This document shows, piece after piece, positions 16,567 to 27,977 of a DNA stretch of 64,000 nucleotides. The stretch spans positions 930,001 through 994,000 of the forward strand of contig NZ_CP060402.1 of assembly GCF_015040615.1 (NCBI RefSeq), read 5' to 3'. The notes under the pieces are model-generated. The model did no database searches. It was not told where the DNA came from and worked only from the letters and a program-made list of their open reading frames with translations. The translations under genes were made by a program, and so were the position numbers. The stretch's first letter is position 1; every line of letters begins with the position of its first letter. The stretch is from Microbacterium sp. YJN-G. Its GTDB lineage: Bacteria > Actinomycetota > Actinomycetes > Actinomycetales > Microbacteriaceae.

Positions 16567-17370
16567 ATGGTGAAACTGGCGGGAGTGCTGGAGCGACCCG
16601 GCGCGCAGCTGCAGTACGAGGATCCGGGTGGAGACGGACCGGCGGTCGTCCTCACCCACGGAGCCGGGATGGATCACACCATGTTCGCCGCACAGGCGGA
16701 TGCCCTGCGCGCCGCCGGGTTCCGCCCGGTGCTCTGGGATCTGCGCGGGCACGGCGGATCGCCGCTGCGCGACGGCGCCCGCTTCACAGCATCCGATGCT
16801 CTCGACGATCTCGGCGAGCTGATCGAAGCCTGCGCCCTCGACCGGCCGGTGCTGGTCGGGCACTCGCTGGGCGGCAACCTCGCGCAGGCGTTCGTGCGCC
16901 GGTGGCCCGAGGCGGCGTCGGGCCTGGTCGTGATCGATTCGACCTGGAACGCCGGCCCGCTGACGGCCGTAGAACGGTTCGCGCTGCGGCTCGCCGCACC
17001 GCTGCTCGGCCTGATCCCCGCCGCGCGTCTGCCCGGCCTGATGGCGCGGGCATCCGCTGTCCGCCCCGAAGCGGTCGACGAGATCGAGGCGCTCTTCGCG
17101 AGGATGCCGAAGCGCACCTTCCTCGACCTGTGGCGGGCGACCGCGTCCTTCGTCGAACCCGAGGCCGGATATCGCACGCCGGTGCCGCTCGGCCTCATCC
17201 GCGGTGCGCAGGACGCCACCGGCAACATCGCCTCCGCGATGTCGCGCTGGGCGCTCGCCGAAGGCGTCCGAGAGCACGTGATCGAGGGCGCCGGCCACGT
17301 CGTCACCCTCGACGAACCGGCGGCGAGCACGACTGCGCTGCTGTCGATCCTCGAGGAGATGACCTCATGA
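16567..17370 (+). CDS. Alpha/beta-fold hydrolase
   Basis: A 267-residue single-domain alpha/beta hydrolase. The nucleophile elbow is GHSLGG with Ser100, the acid is probably Asp216 in GAQDATG, and the histidine is His244 in GAGHVVTL. The oxyanion region is LTHGAGMDHTMF, and the WDLRGHGGS strand-loop is typical of esterases and lipases of this class. The substrate is unknown. Its stop overlaps the next start (ATGA), so hydrolase and MarR-like regulator are probably made together; the regulator may control this operon. Confidence 0.88.
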   Translation: MVKLAGVLERPGAQLQYEDPGGDGPAVVLTHGAGMDHTMFAAQADALRAAGFRPVLWDLRGHGGSPLRDGARFTASDALDDLGELIEACALDRPVLVGHSLGGNLAQAFVRRWPEAASGLVVIDSTWNAGPLTAVERFALRLAAPLLGLIPAARLPGLMARASAVRPEAVDEIEALFARMPKRTFLDLWRATASFVEPEAGYRTPVPLGLIRGAQDATGNIASAMSRWALAEGVREHVIEGAGHVVTLDEPAASTTALLSILEEMTS

Positions 17371-17825
17371 ACGATGCCGGGATGACGGATGCCGAGCGCT
17401 TCGCGGATGCGATGGGCGACATGCTTCTCTCCTGGAACCTGCCCAGGGCGACCGGGCGGGTCTACGGGCACCTGCTGCTGCGGGCTGAGCCGTGCACGGC
17501 TGAGCAGCTGCGGCAGTCGCTCGGACTCAGCAGCGGTGCCGTGAGCACCGCGGTCCGATCGCTGGCCAGCTGGGGTCTCGCCCGCACCATCCCGCAGCCG
17601 GGTAGCCGCCGGCTGCTGGTCGAGGCCGCTGGCGGGTTCGAGCAGCTGCTGGCGGCCAGCCACGAGAGGGCGCGCGCCTTCATCCGCACGCTGCGCTCCG
17701 GCGAGCAGCTCGCCGAGGACGATCATGCAGCCCGCCGTCTCGCCGACGTCACCGACCTGTTCGCGGCGTACGTGGATGCAGGGGAGCAGATGCTGCGCGC
17801 CCGGTCGGGTCTCAGCGCAGGGTGA
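17367..17825 (+). CDS. MarR/GbsR-like winged-helix regulator
   Basis: A 152-residue DNA-binding protein. The winged helix spans about residues 28-90: GRVYGHLLLRAEPCTAEQLR, then LGLSSGAVSTAVRSLASWGL as the recognition helix, then TIPQPGSRRLLVEA as the wing. The C-terminal helices suit dimerisation. This layout matches GbsR-type MarR relatives. It starts inside the hydrolase stop codon (ATGA), which points to autoregulation of this two-gene operon. Its last bases overlap a decayed SDR end on the other strand. Confidence 0.85.
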   Translation: MNDAGMTDAERFADAMGDMLLSWNLPRATGRVYGHLLLRAEPCTAEQLRQSLGLSSGAVSTAVRSLASWGLARTIPQPGSRRLLVEAAGGFEQLLAASHERARAFIRTLRSGEQLAEDDHAARRLADVTDLFAAYVDAGEQMLRARSGLSAG

Positions 17826-17924
17826 ACCCGCCGTCGCTGGTGAGCACCTGGCCGACCACCCACGAACCGGTAGCGGACGGCGGGAGCGCGGTCAACGGCC
17901 TGTGCGACGCGCGGGGGAGGGAGG
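17812..17924 (-). pseudogene. Decayed 3' end of a short-chain dehydrogenase/reductase
   Basis: On the minus strand the last codons before TGA at 17814-17812 read ATGSWVVGQVLTSDGGFTLR, the standard C-terminal end of SDR enzymes (..TGQVL.VDGG..). About 20 residues further upstream the matching helix PPRVAQAV appears in another frame, so a frameshift separates the two pieces. Nothing of the Rossmann fold or the active site remains, and the upstream bases now carry a small membrane-protein gene on the opposite strand. I infer a remnant left by deletion. Confidence 0.65.
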
Positions 17925-18095
17925 ATGCTGTTGGGCATGTGGACTCTTGTGATCGTGCTTCTGGTGGTCTGGGCGGGCCTGTCGATCCTCGGCTTCGTCG
18001 TGAAGGGGCTCTTCTGGCTCGCGGTTCTCGGGATCGTCCTTTTCCTGGCGACCCTTGTCTTCGGCATGTTCCGGGGGCGGGGCGCGAACCGCTGA
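17925..18095 (+). CDS. Small two-helix membrane protein (56 aa)
   Basis: A 56-residue open frame with two hydrophobic helices: WTLVIVLLVVWAGLSILGFV and GLFWLAVLGIVLFLATLVFG, ending in a basic FRGRGANR tail. This pattern resembles the small hydrophobic proteins of Gram-positive bacteria (lmo0937-like), whose function is unknown. GGGGGAGG and GGAGG lie just before the ATG; another in-frame ATG is at 17937. It occupies the place of the decayed SDR gene, on the opposite strand. Confidence 0.7.
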   Translation: MLLGMWTLVIVLLVVWAGLSILGFVVKGLFWLAVLGIVLFLATLVFGMFRGRGANR

Positions 18096-18142
18096 CGTCC
18101 GTGCGGCATCCCCGATTCCTGGGCAGCGCGCTCACACCCGGC

Positions 18143-18148
18143 TAGTCT
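18143..18148 (+). promoter_or_regulatory. Leaderless -10 box TAGTCT (hexapeptide protein)
   Basis: TAGTCT, 6 bases, then ATG at 18155. Confidence 0.65.
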
Positions 18149-18154
18149 GGCCGC

Positions 18155-18751
18155 ATGATCTACGAGCACCTCGGGGCTCGGCCCCGCATCCACGACACTG
18201 CGGTCGTGGCGCCCACCGCTGTGATCTCGGGTGATGTCGAGATCGGTCCGGACTGTCAGGTGCTGCACGGCGCCGTGATCACCGCCGAGGGCGGGCCCAT
18301 CACCCTCGGTGAGCACGTGATCGTCATGGAGAACGCGCTGATCCGCGCCACCGCCGCCAACGCCGTGCACATCGGCGATCACACGCTGGTCGGCACGCTG
18401 GCGAGCATCGCGGGTGCGACCGTGGGCGAGGAGGTCTTCTTCGCCTCCGGCGCTCGCGTCTTCAACGGCGCGGTCGTCGGCGCGCACTGCGAGATCCGGG
18501 TCAACGCCATCGTGCAGCGGCGGGCGGTGCTGCCCGAGGGGACCGTGGTGCCGATCGGCTGGGTCGCCGTCGGAGACCCCGTGCGCCTCTTCTCGCCCGA
18601 TCGCGCCGACGAGATCGCCGAGGCGATGCCCGACCTCGACTTCCCGGGACACGTGTTCGGTGTCGATCGCGACACCCCCGATCTGATGGTGCAGCTCACC
18701 GAGCGGTATGCCAGCTCACTGGCCCGTCACGCCGACGACCACCGCCTCTGA
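18155..18751 (+). CDS. Hexapeptide-repeat protein (gamma-carbonic-anhydrase-like fold)
   Basis: A 198-residue left-handed beta-helix protein with repeated hexapeptides (AVVAPTAVISGDVEIGPDCQ, GEHVIVMENALIRA, TVGEEVFFASGARVFNGAVVG). It resembles the gamma-carbonic-anhydrase/YrdA family. The zinc-binding GHGAVIHG-type segment of active enzymes is replaced by VGTLASIAGATVG, so the histidine ligands seem lost and carbonic anhydrase activity is doubtful. The C-terminus (after about 150) is a helical extension. It stands alone on a leaderless promoter, convergent with gdhA. Confidence 0.8.
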   Translation: MIYEHLGARPRIHDTAVVAPTAVISGDVEIGPDCQVLHGAVITAEGGPITLGEHVIVMENALIRATAANAVHIGDHTLVGTLASIAGATVGEEVFFASGARVFNGAVVGAHCEIRVNAIVQRRAVLPEGTVVPIGWVAVGDPVRLFSPDRADEIAEAMPDLDFPGHVFGVDRDTPDLMVQLTERYASSLARHADDHRL

Positions 18752-18793
18752 CAGCGCCCGCGCCGCGCCCGCCCCGCCCCGCCCCGCCCCATC

Positions 18794-18856
18794 CGTCTAT
18801 ATGTCACGAAGTGCCGCTATCCGAGGCGGATAACGGCACTCAGTGACAAATAGACG
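18794..18856. repeat. 63-bp imperfect palindrome between convergent genes
   Basis: CGTCTAT-A-TGTCAC...AGTGCCG.TATCCG pairs with CGGATA.CGGCACT...GTGACA-A-ATAGACG around AGG at 18824-18826. It may end transcription of both convergent genes, but its length and AT-rich ends (TCTATATGTCAC) also suit a mobile or REP-type palindrome. A run of CCCCG units precedes it at 18771-18790. Confidence 0.8.
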
Positions 18857-18871
18857 AGAGGGGGGACGGGG

Positions 18872-23028
<4,157 letters not shown>

Positions 23029-23034
23029 ATCCCG

Positions 23035-23040
23035 AGCGTA
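23035..23040 (-). promoter_or_regulatory. ppc: Leaderless -10 box TACGCT (ppc)
   Basis: TACGCT on the minus strand, 6 bases (CGGGAT), then ATG at 23028. It shares a 75-base divergent region with the nhaA promoter. Confidence 0.65.
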
Positions 23041-23090
23041 ACGCGGGGCCCGTCGGCGCCCGTGCTTCGTGACGGCGCCAGGGCAAGTCC

Positions 23091-23096
23091 TAGCAT
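23091..23096 (+). promoter_or_regulatory. nhaA: Leaderless -10 box TAGCAT (nhaA)
   Basis: TAGCAT, 7 bases, then ATG at 23104. An ATG overlaps the box itself at 23095 and is unlikely to be used. Confidence 0.6.
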
Positions 23097-23103
23097 GGAC
23101 GGG

Positions 23104-24270
23104 ATGCGCATCTCGGCAAACCCTCTTCGCGGCCAGCAGTTCCCGGCCTTCCTCCTGCTCGCGGCAGCGGCCATCGGCCTGCTGCTGGCGAACCTGCCCA
23201 CGCACGGCCCGATCGCCGACGTGCTCCACGCGCACATCGCCGTCCCCGGCACCTCGCTCGATCTGTCGATCGCGCACTGGGTCTCTGACGGGCTGCTCGC
23301 GATCTTCTTCCTCGTGGTGGCGATCGAGCTGCGGCACGAGCTCACGCACGGCGAGCTGAACTCGCTGCACAAGGCCGTGCAGCCGGCCATCGCCGCCGCC
23401 GGCGGCGTGCTCGTGCCGATCGGCGTCTACCTGCTCATCGCCGGCGACTCGTCGACAGCGTCCGGCTGGCCGATCCCGACCGCCACCGACATCGCCTTCG
23501 CGCTGGGCGTGCTCGCCATGTTCGGCAAGGGGCTGCCCCCGGCCGTGCGGGTGTTCCTGCTGGCGCTGGCCATCCTCGACGACATCATCGGCATCGTCTT
23601 CATCGCCGTGCTGTTCGCGCACGACGTCGACTGGCTGGTGTTCGCGCTCGCCGCAGTCGCCGTGGCGGTCTTCTGGCTGCTCAGCCGCTGGCTGCACAGC
23701 GCCGGGCACTCGGGCATCGCGGTGGCGATGGGCGTGGTCGGCGTGATCGCGTGGGGGCTCATGGCGGCATCCGGCATCCACGCCACGATCGCCGGCGTCA
23801 TGCTCGGTCTGGTCATGGCGCCCGTGCCGGCCGAGCGCACCCGCCACGCGCTCGAGCCCACCGTGAACGGGCTGATCCTGCCGGTGTTCGCGTTCGTCGC
23901 CGCGTTCGTCGTCATCCCGCAGGTGTCGCCGAGCGAGCTGTCGCCGGCGTTCTGGGCCATCCTGGTCGCCCTGCCGGTGGGCAAGATCATCGGCATCACG
24001 CTGTTCGGGTGGATCAGCCTGCAGCTGCGCCCGCGCGGCACGGCCCCCGCACTCGTGCTTCCCGATCTCGTCGCGGCCGGTGTGCTCGGAGGCATCGGCT
24101 TCACCGTCTCACTGCTGCTGGCCAACCTGGCCTTCGCCGACGACGCCGCGGTGCGCGACCAGGCGATCCTCGGTGTGCTGGGCGGCTCGCTGATCGCCCT
24201 GCTGCTCTCGGGAGTATTCGTGTCGCTGCGAGCGCGGCACTATCGCACCCTGGCAGCGCGGGAAGCCTGA
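23104..24270 (+). CDS. nhaA: Na+/H+ antiporter NhaA
   Basis: Exchanges cytoplasmic Na+ for external H+ for pH and salt control. It has 388 residues and about twelve membrane helices. Family motifs are GLLAIFFLVVAIELRHELTH, PTATDIAFALGVLAMFGKG and LALAILDDIIGIVFIAV; the paired aspartates in ILDDI are the ion-binding residues. The late GGIGFTVSLLLANLAF helix is also typical. It diverges from ppc and runs into mazG, 27 bases downstream. Confidence 0.97.
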   Translation: MRISANPLRGQQFPAFLLLAAAAIGLLLANLPTHGPIADVLHAHIAVPGTSLDLSIAHWVSDGLLAIFFLVVAIELRHELTHGELNSLHKAVQPAIAAAGGVLVPIGVYLLIAGDSSTASGWPIPTATDIAFALGVLAMFGKGLPPAVRVFLLALAILDDIIGIVFIAVLFAHDVDWLVFALAAVAVAVFWLLSRWLHSAGHSGIAVAMGVVGVIAWGLMAASGIHATIAGVMLGLVMAPVPAERTRHALEPTVNGLILPVFAFVAAFVVIPQVSPSELSPAFWAILVALPVGKIIGITLFGWISLQLRPRGTAPALVLPDLVAAGVLGGIGFTVSLLLANLAFADDAAVRDQAILGVLGGSLIALLLSGVFVSLRARHYRTLAAREA

Positions 24271-24297
24271 CCCGGCTCACTTCTGGAGGAGAACGCG

Positions 24298-24984
24298 ATG
24301 ACCGACCCGCTCGAGCTCTCCGACCCGCTGCGCGCGGCTGCCGAGACCATGCGTCAGGTGCGCGAACGCTGCGTGTGGTCGCAGCGGATCACCCACCGCG
24401 ATCTCGTGCCGTACCTCATCGAGGAGTCGCACGAGCTCATCGACGCCGTCGAATCCGACGATCGCGCCGAGCTGCGCGAGGAGCTCGGCGATCTGCTCTG
24501 GCAGGTGCTCTTCTACACCGCCGTGGCGGCGCAGCATCCCGATGACCCGTTCGACATCGACGATGTCGCGCGCGGCCTCGCGGAGAAGATGGTCCGCCGG
24601 CATCCGCACGTCTTCGCGGATGCCGTGGCAACCACACCCGAAGAGGTGCTCGTGCACTGGAACGCCGCCAAGGCGGCCGAGAAGCGCGAGCGGCGCAGCG
24701 TGCTCGACGGGGTGCCGAGCGGGATGCCGGCGCTGGCGCGGGCGCAGAAGGTGCTCGGGCGTGCGGAGAAGGTCGTCGATCAGACCCCGGTCGTCGAGCG
24801 AGCCGGAGGCGAGACGATACGCGTCGCCTCCGAATCCGCCCTCGGCGACCTCCTGCTCGCCCTCGTCGCCCAGGCCCGCGAGAACGGCTGGGACGCCGAG
24901 CGCGCCCTGCGAGAGCGCACCCGTCTTCTGGAGGACGAGGTCCGCGCCGTCGAGGCCGTGCGCGCGCCCAGCGTGGATCGATAA
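24298..24984 (+). CDS. mazG: Nucleoside triphosphate pyrophosphohydrolase MazG
   Basis: Hydrolyses (d)NTPs to NMPs and pyrophosphate; family members clear damaged nucleotides and lower ppGpp. It has 228 residues. The first domain has the metal motif YLIEESHELIDAVESDDRAELREELGD split as EESHE and EELGD, then VRRHPHVF; a second weaker copy lies near the C-terminus (SALGDLLLALVAQAREN). TGGAGGAGAAC lies before the ATG. In actinobacteria mazG normally sits between mfd and eno; here a mazEF pair and other genes intervene. Confidence 0.92.
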   Translation: MTDPLELSDPLRAAAETMRQVRERCVWSQRITHRDLVPYLIEESHELIDAVESDDRAELREELGDLLWQVLFYTAVAAQHPDDPFDIDDVARGLAEKMVRRHPHVFADAVATTPEEVLVHWNAAKAAEKRERRSVLDGVPSGMPALARAQKVLGRAEKVVDQTPVVERAGGETIRVASESALGDLLLALVAQARENGWDAERALRERTRLLEDEVRAVEAVRAPSVDR

Positions 24985-25060
24985 CGCTGCGCAAGCAGCG
25001 TCCGGCGCTCGGCGGGGATCGAAGACGCACCGGATTCCGCATCCGGGAATGGGAACTCGG

Positions 25061-25390
25061 TCACAGGTCCAGAAACCGTCGCAACCAGTGCCGGATGCGG
25101 TCCATCGCCAGTTCATCGGCGGCGCCGATCCGTCCGTGCAGGCGCTCTCGCGAGATGACGCGGAGCTGTTCCGTCATCGCCCAGGACGGACCCGGCAGTC
25201 CGAGCAGCGGGACGTGATTCGGCCACCTTCGGTCGCGAGACGTGACGGGCACGACAAACGCCAGGGAATCGACGAGCTCCAGGAATTCGTTACCCGCCAC
25301 GATGACGGCCGGTCGCCGTCCTTTCTGCCCGCGGCCGATCGCGCCGTCGGGTGTCATCCAGACGATGTCGCCCTGCACCAGGTCTGTCAT
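25061..25390 (-). CDS. mazF: MazF/PemK-family toxin
   Basis: A 109-residue protein of the MazF endoribonuclease fold. It begins VQGDIVWMTPDGAIGRGQKGRRPAVIVAGNEF, split here as QGDIVW and GRRPAVIV, the hallmark first strands, and continues FVVPVTSRDRRWPNHVPL with the conserved serine/threonine-bearing VPVTS. The C-terminal helix (DELAMDRIRHWLRRFL) is also typical. Toxins of this family cut mRNA and stop growth when the antitoxin is degraded. It starts 9 bases after the antitoxin stop, antitoxin first, the standard order. Confidence 0.92.
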   Translation of the reverse strand: MTDLVQGDIVWMTPDGAIGRGQKGRRPAVIVAGNEFLELVDSLAFVVPVTSRDRRWPNHVPLLGLPGPSWAMTEQLRVISRERLHGRIGAADELAMDRIRHWLRRFLDL

Positions 25391-25399
25391 AGGCCGTGC

Positions 25400-25636
25400 T
25401 CAGTCCTGAATCGGTCCCTGCGCGGCATCCCACCAGGCGGTCTCCTCGCGGTAATCCGCCCAGTCATCCGGCGTCATGCGCGCCATCGCCTCGCGCAGCC
25501 CTGCGAAGTCCTGCTCACGGCGGTGCGCATTCACGAGGAACGCCAACTGCTCACCGATCGTGCGGTTCTCGGCGCGGGCCTGCTCCTTCAGCAGGTCCCG
25601 CAGCTCGGTCGAGACCTTGATCGTCGTCATGGTCAT
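25400..25636 (-). CDS. Ribbon-helix-helix-type antitoxin (MazE-like)
   Basis: A 78-residue protein starting MTMTTIKVSTELRDLLKEQA, a ribbon-helix-helix strand and helix that would bind operator DNA. Its acidic, tryptophan-rich C-terminus (TPDDWADYREETAWWDAAQ) is suited to wrap the toxin. It is the first gene of the toxin-antitoxin pair. The start at 25636 follows a leaderless -10 box; the in-frame ATG at 25630 is an alternative. Autoregulation of the 50-base region shared with hisS is likely and would place the operator next to the hisS promoter. Confidence 0.88.
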   Translation of the reverse strand: MTMTTIKVSTELRDLLKEQARAENRTIGEQLAFLVNAHRREQDFAGLREAMARMTPDDWADYREETAWWDAAQGPIQD

Positions 25637-25642
25637 ACTTCG

Positions 25643-25648
25643 AGTATA
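25643..25648 (-). promoter_or_regulatory. Leaderless -10 box TATACT (antitoxin)
   Basis: TATACT on the minus strand, 6 bases (CGAAGT), then ATG at 25636. Confidence 0.7.
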
Positions 25649-25686
25649 CCGTGAGGAATACCTGCAAGACCTGGAAAGATGGACGG

Positions 25687-27060
25687 GTGGCAACCGTGAA
25701 CCCGCCGCGCGGAATGCGCGACTTCCTCCCCGCTGACAAGGCCCGTCGCGAGCGTGTGCTCGCCGTCATCCGCGACCGCTATCGCGCGCACGGATTCGAC
25801 GAGATCGAGACGCCCGTCGTCGAGGAGTACGACCGCCTGCACGCCGGCATCGGCGGCGACAACGAGAAGCTCTCGTACAACATCCTGCGACGGGGACTGG
25901 ATGCCGACGGCATCCGCGCGGCCGCAGACGACCCCGCCGCCCTCAGCGACCTGGGCCTGCGCTACGACCTGACCGTGCCGCTGGCGCGGTTCTACGCGAC
26001 CAACCGCGGTCAGCTGCCGACCGTGTTCCGCGCGATCCAGATCGGCCCGGTGTGGCGCGCCGAGCGCCCGCAGAAGGGCCGCTACCGACAGTTCGTGCAG
26101 TGCGACATCGACATCATGGGCGATGAGTCCGCGCGCGCCGAGGCCGAGCTGATCGTCGCCTCGCTCGACACGATCGACGCGTTGGGCCTGCAGGGCGGCA
26201 GCGTGCGCGTGAACGATCGCCGCGCGCTGGAGTGGATGCTCGACTCCTTCGGCTTCACCGCCGACGAGCGCCCGGGCGTGCTCATCACGATCGACAAGCT
26301 CGACAAGATCGCCGCCGACGGCGTCGCCGCAGAGCTGCGCGAGCGCGGCGTCACCCCGACGGCCGTCGACGCGTTCGAGGCCTTCCTCACCCGGCCGCAG
26401 ACCCTCGAGCACCACCCCTACGGCGAGACGCAGATCCGCAGGGCGCTGCCCGAGGGGGCGCCCGACGAGATCGTCGCGCACCTGGTCTCGCTGGGTGAGG
26501 CCGTCACCGCCGCCCGCCCTTCGATCCCCACGCCCCACTCCAGCCGCCGCTCCGCGTCGCCCGGAGCCTCGGGGGCGCGTGGGCCCAGCGCAGGGGCCCA
26601 GCTGGAAGAGGAGCCGCCACTCGTCTACGACCCGTTCCTCGTGCGGGGGATGGGCTACTACACCGGCACGATCTTCGAACTCGCACACCCCTCGGTCGGC
26701 TACTCGCTCGGCGGCGGCGGACGCTACGACGGCATGATCGGACGGTTCCTGGGCCAGCAGGTGCCGGCCGTCGGATTCTCGATCGGCTTCGAGCGCATCG
26801 TCGACCTGGTCGCCGAGCAGGAGCAGGCCTCGGCGAACGCCGTGGTGCTCATCCACGACGCCGACGTGCCGGTGGCCGAGCTGCTCGCGCACAAGACCGC
26901 TCTGCTGCGTGACGGCGTCGCCGACCGGGTGCGGCTCGAGCGCCGCACGAAGAACCTGAAGGCGCTGCTGGAGCGCTCCGCCGCCGACGGTTACACGGGT
27001 TTCGCGTCGGTGCGCGCGGGAGACCGGCCCGGCGCCGCGGAGATCAAGCCGCTGTCCTGA
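25687..27060 (+). CDS. hisS: Histidyl-tRNA synthetase with an in-frame repeat insertion
   Basis: Charges tRNA-His. The 457 residues include the class II motifs: NPPRGMRDFLPADKARR at the start, RYDLTVPLARFYATN, motif 2 around QIGPVWRAERPQKGRYRQF, LVRGMGYYTGTIFEL (histidine loop) and motif 3 around GFSIGFERI. Between LGEAVTAA and PLVYDPFLVRGMG lie about 30 residues of Ser/Arg/Pro/Gly-rich sequence (about 278-305) with no place in the family; the DNA there matches an intergenic repeat at 36502. The start GTG 25687 is chosen from the conserved N-terminus; AAAGAT lies 6 bases upstream. GTG 25696 is possible. The insertion should sit in a surface loop. Confidence 0.95.
   Translation: MATVNPPRGMRDFLPADKARRERVLAVIRDRYRAHGFDEIETPVVEEYDRLHAGIGGDNEKLSYNILRRGLDADGIRAAADDPAALSDLGLRYDLTVPLARFYATNRGQLPTVFRAIQIGPVWRAERPQKGRYRQFVQCDIDIMGDESARAEAELIVASLDTIDALGLQGGSVRVNDRRALEWMLDSFGFTADERPGVLITIDKLDKIAADGVAAELRERGVTPTAVDAFEAFLTRPQTLEHHPYGETQIRRALPEGAPDEIVAHLVSLGEAVTAARPSIPTPHSSRRSASPGASGARGPSAGAQLEEEPPLVYDPFLVRGMGYYTGTIFELAHPSVGYSLGGGGRYDGMIGRFLGQQVPAVGFSIGFERIVDLVAEQEQASANAVVLIHDADVPVAELLAHKTALLRDGVADRVRLERRTKNLKALLERSAADGYTGFASVRAGDRPGAAEIKPLS
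26519..26593 (+). repeat. Interspersed repeat copy inside hisS
   Basis: From CTTCGATCCCC through CCGGAGCCTCGGGGGCG to GTGGGCCCAGCGCAG this stretch aligns along its whole length, with few differences, to 36502-36573, which lies between genes. Here it keeps the hisS frame open and codes about 25 residues. Confidence 0.85.
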
Positions 27061-27076
27061 TACCGCTGTCCTGATA
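27049..27076 (+). repeat. 14-bp tandem duplication over the hisS stop
   Basis: CCGCTGTCCTGATA occurs twice back to back, so the last codons and the stop of hisS are repeated just after the gene. Confidence 0.85.
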
Positions 27077-27081
27077 CCGCG

Positions 27082-27115
27082 GACCCCGGGACCGACCCCG
27101 GGCCCACCCGGGGTC
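27082..27115 (+). terminator. Hairpin after hisS
   Basis: GACCCCGGG pairs with CCCGGGGTC; the loop contains another CCCCGGG. A GC-rich hairpin without a clear T-run. Confidence 0.6.
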
Positions 27116-27183
27116 AGCGACTGTCGCCGGACGGTCGCGTGACGTTCACGCGCGGTTCACGCCGGCGCGATGGGATCGGATGC

Positions 27184-27957
27184 GTGAACCGCATCCGCAC
27201 CGCGCTCGTGACGACCGCGGTGCTGGGCACCGCCGTGGCGGCCGTCCGCCTGGGGCTGAGCCGGCAGGCGTCGATCGCCCGCAGGCGCATCGGCAAGCCG
27301 CTCGGCGAGCAGGCGCTCGACGTCGACCGGGTGTGGCGGCCGCGCCTGCCCGGTGAGCCCATAGACCTGCTGATCCTCGGCGACTCGGTCGCTGCGGGCC
27401 TCGGCGCCACCCGCCCGAAGGAGACTCTCGGCGGGCGGCTCGCGAAGAGCCTGGCGAAGCGCGCGGGCCGGCCGGTACGGCTGCGGTCGCTCGCCGTGGT
27501 CGGCTCCGAGTCGCCGGACCTGCCCGGTCAGCTCGACCGCCTGGGCGACGACGAGCGCCCGCAGGTGGCGGTGATCGTGGTCGGTGGGAACGACGTCACG
27601 CACCGCATCCCGGTCGCCGAATCCGTGCGGCATCTGGTCGGTGCCATCGTCCGGCTGCAGAACCGGGGAGCGCACGTCGTGGTGGGCACGTGCCCGGATC
27701 TGGGCGCACTGCGCCCGGTGCCGCAGCCGCTGCGCTCGCTCGCCTCGCGCCTGTCGAGGCGGCTCGCGCTCGCGCAGGCCGCGGGGGCGGCGCGCGCCGG
27801 CGCGGCATCCGTCGACCTGCGCCGTGCCGTCGGGCCGCTGTTCCTCGACGAGCCGGAGCAGATGTTCAGCCTCGACCGCTTCCACCCCAGTGCGCTGGGG
27901 TACCGGCGCACCGCCGAGGCGCTGCTGCCGGCCGTCGAACGCGCCCTGGCAGGCTGA
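27184..27957 (+). CDS. SGNH/GDSL-family hydrolase
   Basis: A 257-residue esterase-type protein. The SGNH blocks are seen in order: DLLILGDSVAAGLGA (nucleophile serine), VVGSES, VIVVGGNDVTHR (block III) and DRFHPSALGYRRTA (block V, with the Asp-x-x-His pair). An N-terminal hydrophobic segment (TALVTTAVLGTAVAAVRLGL) suggests membrane anchoring or export. GTG 27184 is the chosen start. The substrate is unknown: lipids, acetylated sugars and cell-envelope esters are all possible. It is convergent with the permease gene that follows. Confidence 0.87.
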   Translation: MNRIRTALVTTAVLGTAVAAVRLGLSRQASIARRRIGKPLGEQALDVDRVWRPRLPGEPIDLLILGDSVAAGLGATRPKETLGGRLAKSLAKRAGRPVRLRSLAVVGSESPDLPGQLDRLGDDERPQVAVIVVGGNDVTHRIPVAESVRHLVGAIVRLQNRGAHVVVGTCPDLGALRPVPQPLRSLASRLSRRLALAQAAGAARAGAASVDLRRAVGPLFLDEPEQMFSLDRFHPSALGYRRTAEALLPAVERALAG

Positions 27958-27977
27958 CCCGCGAGCTCGGCGGGGAG

